Below are positions 41,294 through 50,746 of a stretch of 64,000 nt of DNA, in pieces. Made by a program: the position numbers and the translations under genes. Below the pieces are notes generated by a model. It ran no database searches. It saw nothing but the letters and a program-made list of their open reading frames with translations, and was not told the DNA's origin. How positions within the stretch are numbered: the stretch's first letter is position 1; every line of letters begins with the position of its first letter. The stretch is from Paenibacillus sp. FSL R5-0345 (GTDB taxonomy: Bacteria > Bacillota > Bacilli > Paenibacillales > Paenibacillaceae). The DNA is taken from the NCBI RefSeq assembly GCF_000758585.1, contig NZ_CP009281.1, positions 3,162,001 to 3,226,000 of the forward strand, in the 5' to 3' direction.

Positions 41294-42855
41294 ATGAGTT
41301 TACTTGAGGTTTCTAATTTGACACATGCTTTTGGCGATAAGGTCCTATACAAAAATGTCTCTATGGATTTGTACAAGGGAGAGCATGTAGGAGTGGTTGG
41401 ACAGAACGGAACGGAACGGGTAAGAGTACGTTGATTAGCATCTTGACGGGGGAAGTGATCCCGGATGATGGAATGATAAAGTGGCAGCCCAATATTACAA
41501 TCGGTCATCTCGATCAATATGCTGTCATGGATGGAAACTGTACGGTTCATAATTATTTAAAACAGGCGTTCTCAGAATTATACGAACTAGAACGAAAAAT
41601 AAATGAGCTCTATGAAGAGTGCTCTGTAACCGGCAACGAAACGTTATTACAAAAGGCAGCAGACTACCAGGAACGATTAGAAGCGCTAGACTATTATTCG
41701 ATGGAGAGCAATATCAGTAAGATGGTTATGGGTCTGGGGATCAACGCGATTGGAATCGACCGTCCCATCGAGCAGTTAAGCGGGGGGCAACGGACTAAAG
41801 TTATACTGGCCAAGCTTTTACTTGAACAACCTGATGTGCTATTACTCGACGAACCAACCAATTATCTAGATACCGAACATGTTAACTGGCTCGCTGAGTA
41901 TTTGATTGCCTTTAATCAAGCGTTCATTGTTGTATCTCATAACTATGCCTTTCTCGATAAAATATCCACTAGCATTTGCGATATAGAGGGGGAAACGATA
42001 AAAAAATACCACGGTAAATACTCGGATTTTGTGAAGCAGAAGGAACATTTGCGAGAGAGTTATATCCGGCAATATCATGCACAGCAGAAAAAAATAGAAA
42101 CTACAGAGCAATTCATTCGAAAAAACGGTGCGGGTGTTAATTCCAAAATAGCCCGTGGTCGCCAGAAACAGCTGGATAGGCTGGAACGAATCGCAGCTCC
42201 AACATTTGTATCCAAAGCGTCTATTCGCTTTAAAGAGCTCCCATGCACGTCACAAGTAGCGCTTAAAGTGGATCAATTAGTGGTTGGTTACGATAAACCT
42301 TTGTTGCCTAAATTGAAGTTCTCCATCCGTGGCGAACAAAAGCTGGTGATTACGGGGTTCAATGGAATCGGGAAATCAACATTGCTTAAAACATTGGTTG
42401 GTGAAATCAAAGGGATAACCGGTAGGTTTCAGTTTGCAGAACAAGTTAAAGTCGGTTACTTCGAGCAGGATTTAACTTGGGAAGATGATATGATGACACC
42501 TATTCAGGTGATTTCAGCTTATGATCCAAAACTGACTGTAAAGGAAATACGTCGTCATCTGGCACAGTGTGTGGTTAAAGATAACCTTGTAACACAGTCT
42601 ATCCGTACGCTCAGCGGCGGAGAACAGTCTAAGGTTAAGTTGTGCCGATTACTGCTCTCACCATACAACTTCCTAATTATGGATGAGCCGACCAATCACT
42701 TAGATGCTGAAACGAAAGACGCATTGAAGAAAGCTCTAATTCAATTTAGCGGTACTGTTATTCTTGTTTCTCATGAAGAAGAGTTTTATCAAGGGTGGGT
42801 CGATCGTGTGCTTAACATAGGAGATGAAACCAGAAGTAAAGGAAGTAAGTACTAA
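41294..42855 (+). pseudogene. ABC-F ATPase gene with frameshift in Walker A
   Basis: The two halves together encode an ABC-F protein of about 518 residues with two ATPase domains and no membrane segment. The first half starts MSLLEVSNLTHAFGDKVLY after AGAGGAAAAGG. At 41404-41418 three copies of GAACG replace what would be two, shifting the frame inside the first Walker A and causing a stop at 41434. With one unit removed the motif reads GQNGTGKST. The rest, in the other frame, has LSGGQRTKVILAKLL, DVLLLDEPTNYLD, a second Walker A GFNGIGKST, LSGGEQSKVKL and DEPTNHLD, all intact. ABC-F proteins of this type protect ribosomes from antibiotics. Either phase-variable, recently broken, or a sequencing error. 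Confidence 0.85.
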
Positions 42856-44066
42856 TGCAAACCATGAATGACAATTGGAAAAGAAAAATAACCCTATTTC
42901 TAACGGCTCAAACCATATCTTTATTTGGTTCCTCGCTGGTTCAATATGCGATTATTTGGTATATCACTCTAACTACCTCTTCAGGGGTGATGATGACGAT
43001 ATCAACCGTCTGCGGCTTTCTCCCGCAGATGGCGATATCGCTGTTTGCTGGGGTATGGATCGACCGTTATAGTCGTAAAAAAATGATCATGCTAGCGGAT
43101 GGTATGATTGCGATCGCTACTCTTATCCTCGCTGTGATGTTTTTGATGGGCTATAAATATATTGGGTTGCTATATGTAATTTTGCTGATCCGAGCGGCAG
43201 GTACGGGGATACAGGTTCCTGCTGTGAACGCACTTATCCCTCAAATTGTTCCAAAAGATCAGCTTATGAAGGTGAATGGAGTAAATAGTAGTATTTCATC
43301 CTTGATGATGTTTCTAGCTCCAGCAGCAGGGGGCGTGATTCTATCGATTAGTACCATAGAAACTGCCTTTTTTATTGATGTGATTACTGCAATTATTGGA
43401 ATTGGTATGATGTGTATAATCGTTATTCCAGTTCATGCTAAGTTGGAGGAGGTTCAGAAATCGAATGTACAAGATATTAAGGAAGGATTTAAGTACCTAA
43501 AGGATCATGTCTTTATTAAGCAATTACTAATCTATTTATTTGTCGTAATGATACTGATCAGTCCAGCAGCCTTCTTAACCCCTCTAATGGTGAGTCGATC
43601 CTTTGGTTCAGAAGTATGGAGATTGACCGCAAGTGAGATGACTTTTAGCGTAGGGGCGTTAGTTGGAGGGCTTCTGATAGCGTCATGGGGCGGCTTTAAG
43701 TCTCGTATGCATACCAACATTATAGCATGTGCTCTCTACGGTTTGCTGATGGTTGGACTTGGCTTCGCTCCTATGTTTGCAATGTATTTATTGTTTAATT
43801 TGTTGATAGGCGTAACGATGCCTTGCTTTAACGCTCCTTTGACAGTGATGTTGCAGCAGAATGTGGAGCCGAAGATGCAAGGTAGGGTGTTTAGTCTTGT
43901 TCAAGTGACGAACTCATGTGCTTTGCCACTCGGGATGGCGCTGTTTGGTCCGCTAGCTGATAGAGTCCAAGTGGAGAATATTCTTTTATTCGCTGGTTTT
44001 GCAGTGATTATGTGCGCCTTCTATGCAGTGATTAAACTTCTTGCCTTAGCAAAGAACTACGATTAA
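42855..44066 (+). CDS. MFS drug efflux transporter, Mef-like (DHA3)
   Basis: A 403-residue membrane protein with about 12 helices: start LFLTAQTISLFGSSLVQYAIIWYI, then MFS motif A-like AGVWIDRYSRKKMIMLAD, and the MPCFNAPLTVMLQQNVEP and MQGRVFSLVQV segments typical of macrolide-efflux (MefA-type) pumps. Its ATG overlaps the ABC-F stop (TAATG), so the two are translationally coupled. This recalls the mef/msr pair of streptococci, but in the order ABC-F first. The ABC-F frameshift may therefore reduce pump expression too. Confidence 0.9.
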   Translation: MQTMNDNWKRKITLFLTAQTISLFGSSLVQYAIIWYITLTTSSGVMMTISTVCGFLPQMAISLFAGVWIDRYSRKKMIMLADGMIAIATLILAVMFLMGYKYIGLLYVILLIRAAGTGIQVPAVNALIPQIVPKDQLMKVNGVNSSISSLMMFLAPAAGGVILSISTIETAFFIDVITAIIGIGMMCIIVIPVHAKLEEVQKSNVQDIKEGFKYLKDHVFIKQLLIYLFVVMILISPAAFLTPLMVSRSFGSEVWRLTASEMTFSVGALVGGLLIASWGGFKSRMHTNIIACALYGLLMVGLGFAPMFAMYLLFNLLIGVTMPCFNAPLTVMLQQNVEPKMQGRVFSLVQVTNSCALPLGMALFGPLADRVQVENILLFAGFAVIMCAFYAVIKLLALAKNYD

Positions 44067-44141
44067 CATGAAGATATTCCAAATAAATACAATCATAGAG
44101 CAGAGGGATCTTAGTTTAGTAATTTGTGAAGGGGGTTAGGT

Positions 44142-45431
44142 ATGTATATCCATACATCTTCTTTAACGCAGTTCCATCAAGGATTAGAGCCAAATGATTC
44201 ATCACTCGAGCTATTCCTTAATCAGCATTTAGATCGTTATGATAAGTTAGAGCCTCACATCCATGCTTTTGTATCGGAAGAGAAAAGAACAGATAGAATC
44301 ATGAGTGAAGTAGCGCAGCTAAGACAAACCTATCATGAGCTCCCAAAACCATCATTATACGGAGTTCCAGTAGGAGTTAAGGATCTAATTCATATAGACG
44401 GTTTGCCCACTCGTGCCGGTTCAAATCTTCCTCCACAGGAATTAACACGTTCAGAAGGTAGTTTTATTAAAAAGCTGCGGCAAAAAGGAGTATGGTTCAC
44501 AGGCAAAACGGTGACCGAAGAGTTCGCATATGCCGGGCATCTCCCAACTCGTAATCCTCATCATTTGGATCATACACCAGGCGGCTCTAGTGCAGGGTCT
44601 GCAGCGGCAGTTGCCACAGGTATGTGTCCATTTGCGATAGGTACACAAAGTTTGCGTTCTGTTATGGCTCCTGCTTCTTTCTGTGGTGTTGTTGGATTTA
44701 AGCCAAGCTATGGACGTATCCCTTTGGATGGTGTTCAGTTGATGTCCCCTTCATTTGATACGATGGGATTTTTCACACAGGATATGGTTAGCATGGAGTG
44801 GGTCTCTTCAGAACTCATCTCGGAATGGAGGCCTTTCGAAGCTAACCGTAAACCCGTGCTTGGTATTCCAGAAGGGGTATTCATGACTTTATTGGAAGAG
44901 GACGCTAAACATACTTTTTGGAGCCAGATTAAGAAGTTGGAAGAGGCAGGCTTCGTCATAAAAAATGTTAAGATGCCATGGGAAGATAGTTTCATCTATG
45001 GGGATGGAATGTTGAGGTTAGTACAAGGGGAAATGGCTCAAGTGCATGCCGTACGATTTGAAAAATACAAAGATTGCTATGGTACTGCGATGCGTGATGG
45101 TATTGAATCAGGTCAAACCATCAAAGAGGAGGAACTGGAGCGATATCGTAGAGGACAAATCAAATTGAGATATGATCTACTGGATGTTCAAAAGACAGAG
45201 GGGATTGATATTTGGGTCTCGCCCGCTCAAGCAGGAACTGCTCCATTGTGGGGAACACGGACAGGATGGGCTGGAATGACCGCCATATGGTCATACGCAG
45301 GAGCGCCAACTGTGAGCATTCCTTCAGCCACTATTCGCAACATGCCTTTAGGATTTCAATGTATTGGGGCTTACGGGCAGGATGAAAAGCTTATATATTG
45401 GAGTAGACTTGTATCACTAGCACTGGGGTGA
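44142..45431 (+). CDS. amidase signature family protein
   Basis: A 429-residue amidase. The catalytic Lys is in YGVPVGVKDLIH, the cis-Ser in TPGGSSAGSAAAV, and the nucleophile Ser would be in GTQSLRSVMAPASFCGVVGFKPSYGR. Most relatives have GTQT-G-G-S-V-I-R-P here, so GG has become LR and the following IR has become MA; activity may be altered. The rest, including the IPSATIRNMPLGFQCIGAYGQDEKL end, is family-like. Substrate unknown. A single gene after the MFS gene, with a terminator. Confidence 0.85.
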   Translation: MYIHTSSLTQFHQGLEPNDSSLELFLNQHLDRYDKLEPHIHAFVSEEKRTDRIMSEVAQLRQTYHELPKPSLYGVPVGVKDLIHIDGLPTRAGSNLPPQELTRSEGSFIKKLRQKGVWFTGKTVTEEFAYAGHLPTRNPHHLDHTPGGSSAGSAAAVATGMCPFAIGTQSLRSVMAPASFCGVVGFKPSYGRIPLDGVQLMSPSFDTMGFFTQDMVSMEWVSSELISEWRPFEANRKPVLGIPEGVFMTLLEEDAKHTFWSQIKKLEEAGFVIKNVKMPWEDSFIYGDGMLRLVQGEMAQVHAVRFEKYKDCYGTAMRDGIESGQTIKEEELERYRRGQIKLRYDLLDVQKTEGIDIWVSPAQAGTAPLWGTRTGWAGMTAIWSYAGAPTVSIPSATIRNMPLGFQCIGAYGQDEKLIYWSRLVSLALG

Positions 45432-45477
45432 GCCAATTTGGGCTACAGATGGGGCAAGTTCGAGGTTAGATAACAGA

Positions 45478-45512
45478 GTGGGTCTTCAATACAATTGAAG
45501 ATCTACTTTTTT
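45478..45512 (+). terminator. intrinsic terminator after the amidase gene
   Basis: GTGGGTCTTCAAT pairs with ATTGAAGATCTAC (G-T wobbles), followed by seven T. Confidence 0.88.
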
Positions 45513-45521
45513 TGTATAAAG

Positions 45522-45547
45522 TGAGAGTTTTTCTGATAGGGATCGTC
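45522..45547 (+). promoter_or_regulatory. possible ECF-type promoter
   Basis: TGAGAG (45522-45527), 16 bp, CGTC (45544-45547), close to the TGAAAC-N16-CGTC pattern of autoregulated ECF sigma promoters. It is 33 bp upstream of the sigma factor start. Confidence 0.5.
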
Positions 45548-45579
45548 TATACAGTATCGTGCTTCAAGGAGGCTTAAGG

Positions 45580-46170
45580 GTGAAGGGACATGTACCGAAA
45601 GTTGAAAAAGAGGATGAGAGGCAATGGATTCAAAATGTTCTGCATGGACATAAAGAAGATTATTCGTTTCTTGTGAATCGATATAAGAATAAAATTTATG
45701 GACTTTTGAGAGGGATGGGAGCCGATCACCAAGATGCTCAAGACATCACTCAGGAGACGTTTATTAAAGCTTATCGTAAGCTGGCCTCACATGATTTAGA
45801 TAAAAACTTTGCGGCTTGGCTGTATACCATCGCGACTAATTTATTGAAGGATCTTTGGAAAAAAACTCGTCCTACAGCAAGCCTACCAGACGATCTTGTT
45901 GAACTTTCCCTTTCAAATAATCCAGAGGAAGAATTCATTCGATCAGAGTATCGCACAGAGCTGCTTCACCTAATGCAGAAGCTGCCGCCTAATTATCGGA
46001 TGGCTTTGCTGCTTCGTTACACCAATGATTTAAGCTATGAAGAAATGTGTACGCTCTTAGAGGTCCCTATAAGTAAAATTCAAAATGACCTTTATCGTGC
46101 GAAACATCGATTGAAGCAAATCATGACACTCCAGGAGGTGAAGAGCGATGAAGTGCTTAAGCCCATATGA
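45580..46170 (+). CDS. ECF sigma factor
   Basis: A 196-residue sigma-70 family protein. Region 2 is FLVNRYKNKIYGLLRGMGADHQDAQDITQETFIKAYRKL with the AWLYTIATNLLKDLWKK region 2.4; region 4 is LPPNYRMALLLRYTNDLSYEEMCTLLEVPISKIQNDLYRAKHRLK (landmarks). GTG 45580 follows AAGGAGG with 7 bp spacing. It overlaps its anti-sigma gene by 23 bp. It should direct polymerase to envelope-stress-type promoters, likely including its own. Confidence 0.92.
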   Translation: MKGHVPKVEKEDERQWIQNVLHGHKEDYSFLVNRYKNKIYGLLRGMGADHQDAQDITQETFIKAYRKLASHDLDKNFAAWLYTIATNLLKDLWKKTRPTASLPDDLVELSLSNNPEEEFIRSEYRTELLHLMQKLPPNYRMALLLRYTNDLSYEEMCTLLEVPISKIQNDLYRAKHRLKQIMTLQEVKSDEVLKPI

Positions 46171-47770
46171 GATCGAGCAATACATCCTAAGTACACCTAC
46201 CTCCCGACCTTTTGAAAATGTAGATCATATCGCTGCTTGTACCCATTGCAACTTAATCTATCATATGCTATTGGAAGAACAAGAGGAGTGGTCGCAAGCG
46301 TTGTTTGAGGAGAAACTGCCAGAGTCTTTTACGGATCAAGTTATGGCTTCAATAGAATCAGTAGTACTAGAGAAAGTAACGGTACCTGACATAAAGCGAA
46401 AGAATCCGAAGATTCTTAAGTTACTTAGATTAGCCATGGCAGCAGCTTTGCTACTGGTTGTTCTGAGTGCCGTGATTTTATATTCTGTACCCACATTGGC
46501 AGAGACTTTACGTTCTCTTTTTGTGAAAGATAATGTTGACATTGGCCTTTTGCGAGCGCAAGAATTTGGGTTGGTAGATCATCCTAATATAAAAGTGAAG
46601 GATAAAGGCTATACGATTAAAATTGACGAAGCCGTAGCAGATCCTACTCGTGTGATTGTCGCTCTACAGTTGTTCGGACCGGATGGTAAACATGACAGAC
46701 ATCGCTTGGGTTTTGGTGAAGGTAATAAGATTGAAGTTAAAGATGATCATGGAAAAGTCGTTGGAGAATTATACGATATGGGATTTACCAACGATTTTTA
46801 CTATATGATCGCTAATTTTTCGGAGCCATTGCAAGCCGATCAAATTACAGTCGAAGGTCATATAACTGAGTTGGGAAGCAAGGGAAGAAATATTCCTATT
46901 TTACAAGGAGATTGGAATTTCAGTTTTTCGATGGATATGACAAAAGCGAATCAACAAACAACCTCAGCTCCCCTAACGGGTAGCTATACTTCTCCGGACG
47001 GTTTAACAGTGACTTTGAAAAGACTAACTCATATGGTTCAAGGTGTTCGTTTTGAATTTGACACTCAATTAAGTGAAGAGGCATTGAGTCGTTCTCCAGG
47101 TGAATTATGGAAGCAGCAGGGGCTGAAGTTCCATTTTGAAGATAGCACGGGAGAAGAGATTCACAGTGTTAATGCGAGGAAATTACCGAGTAAGGATAGT
47201 GTAATGTCACGATCTTCGGCACCCGGTGATAAACCTGGATTAATGCATTGGAGCTATACATTTAAATATTTACCCCAGGATACGCCATATACTTTTGTGT
47301 TCGATGGATATTTTGTTCCTGAGAAGGATGGTTCGAGCGTGCAATTTGAGCCTTCTAAGTTGAAGGAACATCCGATTCCCTTTGATTTTGATGGAGATGA
47401 GCTCATGTTAAATGATTTTACTGTGGAGTCGCCACCCAATACCAATGGATCTGCGAAGGAAGGTTCGCTACATTTTAGCGGAAGATTGAGAAATGAATTT
47501 ATGAACAGTGAGTGGATATTTAAAGACCTTGAGGGTAAAGAGTATCCCCTGTCAGGGCGAGGAGGATATTCTACTGATGGGTCCGGATGGAAAGATGGTT
47601 ATATCGTAATCGTTGAATCACAGTCAAATAACAAAAAGAATTTTTTTCAGTTCCGTGCTGCTGGCCTTACTAAAATCCCTAATCAGCTTCAATTAATACG
47701 TACAGTAGTTAACCGTTTGTACACCAATGTCGATTGGACCGTTCCTATCATGGAAGTTAGCAAAAAATAA
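46148..47770 (+). CDS. membrane anti-sigma factor with DUF4179 domain
   Basis: A 540-residue protein. The short N-terminal cytoplasmic part carries a zinc anti-sigma-like HIAACTHC motif (H-x3-C-x2-C, residues ~27-34). One TM helix (~95-118, LAMAAALLLVVLSAVILYS) follows, then a large extracellular part beginning with DUF4179 (residues ~120-240). This is the usual partner of Paenibacillus-type ECF sigma factors and should hold the sigma factor inactive until an external signal arrives. It overlaps the sigma gene, so the two are translationally coupled. Confidence 0.88.
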   Translation: MKCLSPYEIEQYILSTPTSRPFENVDHIAACTHCNLIYHMLLEEQEEWSQALFEEKLPESFTDQVMASIESVVLEKVTVPDIKRKNPKILKLLRLAMAAALLLVVLSAVILYSVPTLAETLRSLFVKDNVDIGLLRAQEFGLVDHPNIKVKDKGYTIKIDEAVADPTRVIVALQLFGPDGKHDRHRLGFGEGNKIEVKDDHGKVVGELYDMGFTNDFYYMIANFSEPLQADQITVEGHITELGSKGRNIPILQGDWNFSFSMDMTKANQQTTSAPLTGSYTSPDGLTVTLKRLTHMVQGVRFEFDTQLSEEALSRSPGELWKQQGLKFHFEDSTGEEIHSVNARKLPSKDSVMSRSSAPGDKPGLMHWSYTFKYLPQDTPYTFVFDGYFVPEKDGSSVQFEPSKLKEHPIPFDFDGDELMLNDFTVESPPNTNGSAKEGSLHFSGRLRNEFMNSEWIFKDLEGKEYPLSGRGGYSTDGSGWKDGYIVIVESQSNNKKNFFQFRAAGLTKIPNQLQLIRTVVNRLYTNVDWTVPIMEVSKK

Positions 47771-47862
47771 TAAAATCAATCTTTATGCTTCCAAATTGTA
47801 CAAGCAAGAACTAGAGAATTCGCATCTCATATACTATCACAATCGAAAAGAGGTGGTAGTTT

Positions 47863-48090
47863 ATGACTGCTGCAGAGAAGAGAAAAATTCAAAGAGCTTT
47901 AAATGCTTTGCGTAAGCAGAGAGTGATTCTGAAAGAAAGTCTTAGAAGAATTGAAGCATTACTTTGCAGGTTGCCTATTGGCAGTCGTGAAAGATTTGAA
48001 TTGTTAGCAGTAAGAGACTCAATTGTCGAAGCGCTTCGACTGAATGCAATTGCTATAAGAAACTTAAAAGATGTTTCTTGTGCATGTTAA
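47863..48090 (+). CDS. small basic protein, function unknown
   Basis: A 75-residue helical protein rich in Arg, Lys and Leu (KRKIQRALNALRKQRVILKESLRRIEALL as landmarks to ~residue 35), ending DVSCAC. It has a good site AAAAGAGGTGG before the ATG and is followed by a strong terminator. The length, helix-forming heptads and lack of membrane segments suggest a coiled-coil or nucleic-acid-binding peptide. No family was recognised. Confidence 0.6.
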   Translation: MTAAEKRKIQRALNALRKQRVILKESLRRIEALLCRLPIGSRERFELLAVRDSIVEALRLNAIAIRNLKDVSCAC

Positions 48091-48111
48091 GTCCGCAAGA
48101 TGCTATAGAAG

Positions 48112-48147
48112 CGGGTGTCGTTCATTTAAGGACGACACCCGTTTTTC
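48112..48147 (+). terminator. intrinsic terminator
   Basis: A perfect 10-bp stem CGGGTGTCGT/ACGACACCCG with a 10-nt loop is followed by TTTTTC. Confidence 0.9.
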
Positions 48148-48228
48148 TTGGTGTAGTTTGTCTTTGAAATCCGTTATGATACTATAAGCTTAATGTGCCA
48201 TAAACGTATAAAAGAGAGGGATACATAC

Positions 48229-49389
48229 ATGATCAACAAACTATATTACAATTCTACATATCTGACTGACTGGCAAACCCGTATTACGGAAACGATAGAA
48301 CGAGAAGATGGGCTCTATGTTACTTTGGAGGAAACTGCTTTTTATCCGCATGGCGGTGGGCAACCCTGTGATCTAGGGACTATACAGGATATCCCTGTAC
48401 TTGATGTAATCAGTGAGGAAGATCTTGTCCTACATAAGCTGGAACGTCTGCCTGATGATTTAGCTGTCAATTGTCAGATCGATTGGACGAGAAGATTCGA
48501 CCATATGCAGCAGCATAGTGGGCAACATTTGCTGTCAGCAGTCTGTCTTGATCTTTTACAGTTTATGACTCTAAGCTTTCATTTAGGTGAAGATTATTGC
48601 ACCATCGACATAGAAGCTTCAGAACTGTCGCCTAACCAGCTTCATTCCATTGAGTGGGAGGTTAATCGGCAGATTTACCGGAACCATTCCATTCTTAGCT
48701 ATTTTGTAACAGGGGAAGAAGCTTCCCTGCTTAAACTGGTCAAACAGCCAAAAGTGACGGAGAACATCCGGATTGTAGAGATCAAAGATGTTGAATATAA
48801 CTCTTGCGGAGGTACGCATGTATCTTCAACTGGTGAAATTGGTATGATTAAGCTTCTGAAAGCGGAGAAACAAAAAGGGAATACGCGGATTTATTTTAAA
48901 TGTGGATACCGTGCTTTGAAGGAATTTAATAACAGTCTGCAAATCCTTGGAGCACTATCTTCCAAGTTCAATACGGGAAAAGATGGAATTATCGATCGAA
49001 TTGAAAAGTGGGAGAATGAACAAAAGCAGCTGCAAGCGGAAATTACACTACTAAAAGATAAGAATGATGATTATATCGAACAGGAGCTTTTAGCACAACA
49101 AGAAGGAAAACTGATCGCAAAAGTATTCGAGGATAAATCACTGAAAGATTTACAAAGTTTAGCTAACAAGCTTACTGCGAAATGTGATGTTCCAGTTTTA
49201 TTGGCTAGTTCTGCTGAGAATAAGGTTGTGTTTGCGCAGAACGGCAGTGCAGAGATCTCCTGTGGAGCTTTTTTCAAAACGCATCTTAGTACCTACAATG
49301 GAAAAGGCGGAGGCAGCGATAAATTAGCGCAAGCTGGATTCCCAACTTGGGAGGACGCTTTGGCGTTTTATGAGTTTGCTAGAAGTTAA
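48229..49389 (+). CDS. alanyl-tRNA editing protein (AlaX-L type)
   Basis: A 386-residue protein related to the editing half of alanyl-tRNA synthetase: EETAFYPHGGGQPCDLG, HMQQHSGQHLLSA (zinc histidines of the HxxxH motif) and YNSCGGTHVSSTGEIG (zinc Cys and His), then a coiled-coil and a C-terminal DHHA1 domain ending in GKGGGSDKLAQAG. It should hydrolyse Ser- or Gly-tRNA-Ala formed by mistake. ATG 48229 follows GAGAGGGA; the upstream frame to 48193 lacks one. Single gene with terminator. Confidence 0.9.
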   Translation: MINKLYYNSTYLTDWQTRITETIEREDGLYVTLEETAFYPHGGGQPCDLGTIQDIPVLDVISEEDLVLHKLERLPDDLAVNCQIDWTRRFDHMQQHSGQHLLSAVCLDLLQFMTLSFHLGEDYCTIDIEASELSPNQLHSIEWEVNRQIYRNHSILSYFVTGEEASLLKLVKQPKVTENIRIVEIKDVEYNSCGGTHVSSTGEIGMIKLLKAEKQKGNTRIYFKCGYRALKEFNNSLQILGALSSKFNTGKDGIIDRIEKWENEQKQLQAEITLLKDKNDDYIEQELLAQQEGKLIAKVFEDKSLKDLQSLANKLTAKCDVPVLLASSAENKVVFAQNGSAEISCGAFFKTHLSTYNGKGGGSDKLAQAGFPTWEDALAFYEFARS

Positions 49390-49411
49390 GATTACAATAT
49401 AAAAGACAGAT

Positions 49412-49450
49412 GACCTGACTGCGGTAGTCTCCGTGGATCAGGTCTTTTTT
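49412..49450 (+). terminator. intrinsic terminator
   Basis: GACCTGA pairs with TCAGGTC, with an inner CGG/CCG pair, followed by six T. Confidence 0.87.
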
Positions 49451-49537
49451 GCATGATGAAAGGGAAGAATAAGAAACTTTTTCCAAAAAATGTCGTCTAA
49501 TTACATATGACTATAAAGTCGAGGGAGAAGAATAGAA

Positions 49538-50680
49538 ATGAATAAATGGAAGGTTACGCTAGGAATCATAGCTGTTTTGATTTTTAGTACGGGGTTTGGA
49601 TCTGTATCTGCGCAAGCAGAAAGCCAAATTCAATTCAACTTTAAAGAAATCGGAATCAGCAGTAAACAGGTCATCACAGAGAATACAACTTTTGTGCCTC
49701 TGAAATCACTCGCAGATGCTATGGGGTACACATTATCCTGGGATCAACAAACCAAAACGGCCAAACTTGTTCGTCCTGAAAGGGAGGTTATTTTCACAAC
49801 TGGTACTGTAAAGTCAAAAGTAAATGAAGCAGTGGTGAATTTAACGAAATCCCCACGTATTATTAAAGGTTCAGTGTATGTGCCATTGGTCTCAGCGGTC
49901 AGTGCACTTGGAGGTAAAACGGGGCTTAATAAAACGGATGGGGTTATCCAGATCGTAGATGAAGCTAGATTGGTTTCTGCTTCTGTAGATGGTAGATCCT
50001 ATTGGATATCTCAGAAAAACGGAGATTTGTATTACCGTGCTACCTCAGCTGGGAAACCGGTAATTATTGGTCGACTACCGTTCAAGGAATCAGCCTACAA
50101 CTACGCTTTTGAGGTCAAGAAAATTGTCAATGGCACGGATCTTCTCCGGTTAACAGACAATCACTATGCCATGTTCACCGATTTCAATAGCAGCTATCAA
50201 GTATTGGTCAAAGCAGGCACTATTCTCAAACAAATGAATTATCAATATATGAATTCTGCTTATCCACATGCGCCGCAAGTGCCTTCTACTCAGTTGTATA
50301 TGACAGATGGGAAGAACGTGCAGTATATTACTAAGGATGGCGATCTAGGGAAGTTATTTGAGATGGAGAAGCTAACCGGGGCAACAGGAGATTTCATCGT
50401 GGAATATGCATCGGAGGATGTGGCGCTCATACGTTTATTAGATACGACACACTTATATTTGGTTTATAGCAGCTCTGGGGAAATCATCAATCTCAGCGAA
50501 CAACTGATAACAAGTGAGGATCGTAAGGAATGGGATAGAGTGAATGATGGCAGAGATCCATATGTTTTGACCAGAATGTTAGTATTGAAGGGTCGCAAAG
50601 GGAATGTGCTGACATTTACCTATACTCCAATCCTTGAGGAAAAAGCAAAAACAGTGACATTTACACTTCAATCCAAATAA
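49538..50680 (+). CDS. exported copper amine oxidase N-terminal domain protein
   Basis: A 380-residue secreted protein: signal peptide (~residues 5-27, ending VSAQA), then two copper-amine-oxidase-N-like repeats (TFVPLKSLADAMGYTLSWDQQTKTA and VYVPLVSAVSALGGKTGLNK), followed by ~220 residues without a recognised domain. In Paenibacillus, such domains occur in many wall-associated or stalk proteins; there is no oxidase activity in this fragment. Function unknown. Ends at a bidirectional terminator. Confidence 0.85.
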   Translation: MNKWKVTLGIIAVLIFSTGFGSVSAQAESQIQFNFKEIGISSKQVITENTTFVPLKSLADAMGYTLSWDQQTKTAKLVRPEREVIFTTGTVKSKVNEAVVNLTKSPRIIKGSVYVPLVSAVSALGGKTGLNKTDGVIQIVDEARLVSASVDGRSYWISQKNGDLYYRATSAGKPVIIGRLPFKESAYNYAFEVKKIVNGTDLLRLTDNHYAMFTDFNSSYQVLVKAGTILKQMNYQYMNSAYPHAPQVPSTQLYMTDGKNVQYITKDGDLGKLFEMEKLTGATGDFIVEYASEDVALIRLLDTTHLYLVYSSSGEIINLSEQLITSEDRKEWDRVNDGRDPYVLTRMLVLKGRKGNVLTFTYTPILEEKAKTVTFTLQSK

Positions 50681-50705
50681 TTGCAGTTACTTTTATGTAA
50701 CGAGA

Positions 50706-50736
50706 AAAAAGAGCGATGTTATGAATCGCTCTTTTT
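50706..50736. terminator. bidirectional intrinsic terminator
   Basis: AAAGAGCGAT pairs with ATCGCTCTTT (loop GTTATGA), with A and T tracts on both sides, between convergent genes. Confidence 0.88.
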
Positions 50737-50746
50737 GTGTTCGGGA

